DNA of 18,070 nucleotides. Origin: an uncultured Planctomycetaceae bacterium. Its GTDB lineage: Bacteria > Planctomycetota > Planctomycetia > Planctomycetales > Planctomycetaceae. Position numbers and translations under genes: made by a program. Position 1 is the stretch's first letter. Every line of letters begins with the position of its first letter. The DNA is taken from contig CALJUK010001034.1 of the NCBI GenBank assembly GCA_937975745.1, positions 1 to 18,070 of the forward strand, given 5' to 3'. Shown here one piece after another: positions 15,876 through 18,070 of the stretch. The notes under the pieces were generated by a model. It saw nothing but the letters and a program-made list of their open reading frames with translations. It had not been told where the DNA came from and did not search any database.

Positions 15876-16060
15876 GCATTTCAGCAAACAACTCGCTTGT
15901 GGTCGAAGATTCCGGACGCAGATTTGGGCTCCGGCAAATGCTCGGTTCACCTTGACTGCGAGATTCGCTCCCATGGTGCTGATGGCCTTCTTTGAGTGCG
16001 GTTGAAACTATCGGGAATGTGGACCGGCTGGAGGGAAGCCAAGACACGGACAGGCTGCCA

Positions 16061-16558
16061 ATGATGTTCCGCCTTTCCAAGAAGCTCTCCGCCAAGATCA
16101 AAGTGCCGGTGATCGAGACGCTGGCACTCCACCCCGATCCTCTTTGCGACTGGTCCGGACATCTCTTCACCGTCGACCGCAAGCAGCTTGTTCTGCTAAC
16201 CAACACGGCAACGCTCTACTCGCTCGTCTTCCCCGGTCGGGGCATCTCCAACGCTGCGACGTTTTGTGAGCAGGCGGATCAATCCATTCGGGAAGCCCTG
16301 GTTAAGGAAGGGCTGTCCGTCGAATTGCCTGTCTTCGACGCAGCAACAGTGCGATTCTCCAAAGCCCTCAACCGGACCGTTACCGGCTGCATGACTGAGT
16401 TCGTCAAGGAGAGTGAGTTCTTGATGTTGGAGCGGGGGGTCTCGCTGAATGAACTCGCCTGGAGACTGAACGAAACGCCGGTTGCGACGCTCCGGTACGA
16501 TCATCCGCGACAGGCTCTCACACTGCTGATCGAGAGTCGGATCGGCGATTCTGACTAA
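16061..16558 (+). CDS. DUF6933-like protein of unknown function
   Basis: This encodes a 165-residue soluble protein without signal peptide or membrane segment. The pattern 'FRLSKKLSAKIKV' (3-15), 'DWSGHLFTVDRKQLVLLTNTATLYS' split over 30-54, 'RFSKALNRTVTGCMTE' (98-113) and 'WRLNETPVATLRYDHPRQAL' (134-153) matches, from memory, small proteins annotated as DUF6933. No catalytic motif is evident. I chose ATG 16061 (next codon is also ATG) because homologues begin with this 'MxFRLSxKL' start; the upstream frame to 15992 looks non-coding. It is the first gene after the tRNA-Lys terminator, in a stretch that also holds hsdR and an insertion sequence, so it is probably accessory DNA. The role is unknown. 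Confidence 0.72.
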   Translation: MMFRLSKKLSAKIKVPVIETLALHPDPLCDWSGHLFTVDRKQLVLLTNTATLYSLVFPGRGISNAATFCEQADQSIREALVKEGLSVELPVFDAATVRFSKALNRTVTGCMTEFVKESEFLMLERGVSLNELAWRLNETPVATLRYDHPRQALTLLIESRIGDSD

Positions 16559-16594
16559 GAGGGGGCAGAAAATGGCCACAAGCGGGTTACCCGT

Positions 16595-16759
16595 TCAACG
16601 GCCAAGGAGGCGGTTGATAAACCTGCGCTTTACCTCTTCTGCCTTCTTCCGTTCTTTTGACTCTTCGCTTCGGTCAGTCTGCTTCTTGGCAACCTCGTCA
16701 ACGGTCACCGTTCCATGCTTCAAAACGCCGTGTTTCAATAGAAACGATTTGAGGTTCAC
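16595..16759 (-). CDS. Small hypothetical protein, 54 residues
   Basis: This is a short minus-strand reading frame starting with GTG at 16759, with GAGGGAG about five bases upstream, a strong ribosome site. The product begins 'MNLKSFLLKHGVLKHGTVTV' and continues with a highly charged helix rich in Lys/Glu/Arg ('KERKKAEEVKRRF'), ending 'INRLLGR'. No domain was recognised. Codon choice and the Shine-Dalgarno look genuine, and it converges on the DUF6933-like gene with 36 bp between the stops. The stretch 'VDEVAKKQ' is compatible with a short helix. It might be a nucleic-acid- or protein-binding small protein, an antitoxin-size remnant, or a chance frame. Confidence 0.5.
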   Translation of the reverse strand: MNLKSFLLKHGVLKHGTVTVDEVAKKQTDRSEESKERKKAEEVKRRFINRLLGR

Positions 16760-17085
16760 GGTTTCTCCCTCTTGGCATGGACTCTACATCGGGTCGCCCC
16801 TCGCCATACTGAACACATTGACATAATTGTGCATCAGTGCTGGGGCCAACTTCAAGAATCTTTCTGCCAGGAAAGTGAGAAAGCCGTGGAGTCACCGTCG
16901 ACTTGAGAAGCTATCACGTATCGACTGGGAAAGTGCCCTCTTTCGTCAATTCTGGCCGGGACTGAGCTGATTCACGACACATTCTTCCCCTGCACACCCG
17001 GTCACGGTACTCTGGGAGGCACGGTATTCGCGCGGGTCAGGTCAGTAAGGACCGCCGGGCGTTCCGAGCTCTCTGAGGTAGCACC
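16760..17085. other. Intergenic region upstream of hsdR
   Basis: About 325 bp separate the small minus-strand ORF from hsdR, which it must serve as divergent promoter region. A consensus -35 TTGACA occurs at 16818-16823 on the plus strand, but no good -10 follows at the right distance. I see no gene in it; a few short open stretches lack starts or similarity. Confidence 0.35.
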
Positions 17086-18033
17086 GTGACGGTCGACAAA
17101 AAATCGCTCAGCGAACGCGATATTTGTACGCAGTACATCACTCCCGCCATCCAGCAGGCCGGGTGGGATTTGGCCACGCAGGTCCGCGAAGAAGTCTCCT
17201 TCACCGCTGGGCAAATCATCGTGAAGGGGAAGACCGTTCGGCGGGGGACGCCCAAGCGGGCCGACTATATTCTCTACTATCGCCCCAACCTGCCGATCGC
17301 AGTTGTCGAAGCCAAAGACAACAACCACTCGGTCGGCGGCGGGATGCAACAGGCTCTCGAATACGCCGACGACGGACTCGCCCTGGGCCTGCCGTTCGTC
17401 TTCAGCAGTAACGGCGATGCGTTCCTGTTTCACGATAAGACAGGAACCGGTTCGACCGTCGAGCAGGAACTTCCACTCGGTTCTTTCCCTTCTCCTGACG
17501 AACTGTGGAGCCGGTACTGCCAGTGGAAGGGACTTGATTCGGGTGCTCAACAGGTCGTCACGCAGGACTTTTATTCGGACGGCAGCGGCAAGTCTCCCCG
17601 CTATTACCAACTCAATGCCGTCAACCGCACGGTCGAAGCCATCGCACGGGGCAATAATCGCGCACTTCTGGTGATGGCTACGGGGACTGGCAAGACCTAC
17701 ACCGCTTTCCAAATCATCTGGCGGCTCTGGAAGGCCGGGATCAAGAAGCGAATTCTGTTTCTCGCTGACCGCAACATTCTGGTCGATCAGACACGGGTGA
17801 ACGACTTCAAGCCGTTTGGCCCGGCCATGACGAAGATCACCAAGCGGACGGCCGACAAGTCCTTCGAAATCTACCTTGCTCTCTACCAGGCCATCACCGG
17901 TGTCGAGGAAGACAAGAAGGTCTTCAAGGAATTCTCTCCCGACTTCTTCGATCTGGTCATCGTTGATGAGTGTCACCGGGGCAGCGCTGCCGACGATTCG
18001 CAGTGGCGGGAAATCCTTGTTGACGGCGGTTGA
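17086..18033 (+). CDS. hsdR: Type I restriction enzyme R subunit, truncated N-terminal fragment (probable pseudogene)
   Basis: This encodes 315 residues of a HsdR protein, the DNA translocase/nuclease of type I restriction systems. The N-terminal nuclease shows D60 and the E75-x-K77 of a PD-(D/E)xK site ('AVVEAKD'). The helicase has Walker A 'ATGTGKT' (198-204) and the DEAD-type box 'IVDECHRG' (292-299). Family members run to about 800-1000 residues and continue after 'SQWREIL' with a motif III region like 'GLTATP'. Here the frame changes to 'VDGG' and stops. The break coincides with sequence resembling an insertion-sequence end. The product lacks the second RecA domain and the C-terminal part, so it should not translocate DNA. 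GTG 17086 has GAGGT six bases upstream. No hsdM or hsdS is present in the window; they may lie beyond the insertion. Confidence 0.88.
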   Translation: MTVDKKSLSERDICTQYITPAIQQAGWDLATQVREEVSFTAGQIIVKGKTVRRGTPKRADYILYYRPNLPIAVVEAKDNNHSVGGGMQQALEYADDGLALGLPFVFSSNGDAFLFHDKTGTGSTVEQELPLGSFPSPDELWSRYCQWKGLDSGAQQVVTQDFYSDGSGKSPRYYQLNAVNRTVEAIARGNNRALLVMATGTGKTYTAFQIIWRLWKAGIKKRILFLADRNILVDQTRVNDFKPFGPAMTKITKRTADKSFEIYLALYQAITGVEEDKKVFKEFSPDFFDLVIVDECHRGSAADDSQWREILVDGG

Positions 18034-18070
18034 AAATGGGGGCGCTGGGCGGCCGAATTCAGGGGCGCTG
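18018..18070. mobile_element. Left end of an insertion sequence, IS21-like, cut by the window edge
   Basis: From about 18018 the DNA reads TGTTGACGGCGGTTGAAAA and is no longer hsdR-like. GGGGCGCTG occurs twice, at 18039-18047 and 18062-18070 (23-bp period). A TGT start followed by 'GTTGAAAA' and internal repeats is typical of IS21-family termini. It interrupts hsdR and supplies that frame's stop codon. The exact boundary is uncertain by a few bases, and the transposase genes are outside the window. Confidence 0.6.

Noticed and set aside
16572..16826. 84-codon plus-strand ORF opposite the 54-residue ORF
   Set aside because: Ser/Phe/Arg-rich antisense composition without Shine-Dalgarno; the minus-strand frame explains the region better.
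16818..16841. TTGACA as promoter for hsdR
   Set aside because: No acceptable -10 hexamer at 16-18 bases; a consensus -35 alone is not enough.

Overview
The window looks like chromosomal DNA from a GC-rich bacterium, most likely a member of the Planctomycetota. That assignment is inference. It rests on the archaeal-like phosphosugar mutase signatures, a Tat-exported sugar isomerase/endonuclease-type TIM-barrel protein, a K+-type membrane pyrophosphatase with a long extra loop, and short loosely spaced operons. No ribosomal RNA or other marker is present to settle it.

Region 1 (1-4976) is a divergent cluster around inorganic phosphate chemistry. On the minus strand, a SixA-like histidine phosphatase, a CHAD-domain protein (a polyphosphate-binding fold) and a small STAS-domain protein follow one another with 40-70 bp gaps. 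On the plus strand, divergently, lies a K+-dependent-type membrane pyrophosphatase (hppA). Region 2 (5225-7765) holds translation genes on the plus strand: the ribosome silencing factor rsfS and an arginyl-tRNA synthetase with a coiled-coil-like insertion. A hairpin separates argS from the convergent next block.

Region 3 (7869-13523) is a minus-strand run: plsC-type acyltransferase, glmM-type phosphohexomutase, Tat-exported TIM-barrel protein, and an FdhF/YdeP-type molybdopterin oxidoreductase. Region 4 (13524-15351) is a 526-bp divergent intergenic stretch carrying three tandem 15-bp units, one forming a 17-bp dyad. It is followed by metY, O-acetylhomoserine sulfhydrylase, which starts after a strong Shine-Dalgarno.

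Region 5 (15649-15826) is a textbook tRNA unit: promoter, tRNA-Lys(CTT), and a Rho-independent terminator. Everything beyond it (15827-18070) looks like accessory DNA: a DUF6933-like protein, a 54-codon ORF on the minus strand with a strong ribosome binding site, and the 5' part of a type I restriction hsdR gene. hsdR is cut off after its DECH box by what looks like the left end of an IS21-like insertion sequence running off the window. The tRNA gene is therefore a plausible edge of a genomic island.

I do not see a clearly new defence or mobile system. The most interesting items are the SixA/CHAD/STAS/HppA arrangement, the IS-disrupted hsdR, the repeat/dyad upstream of metY, and the unlisted 54-aa ORF.
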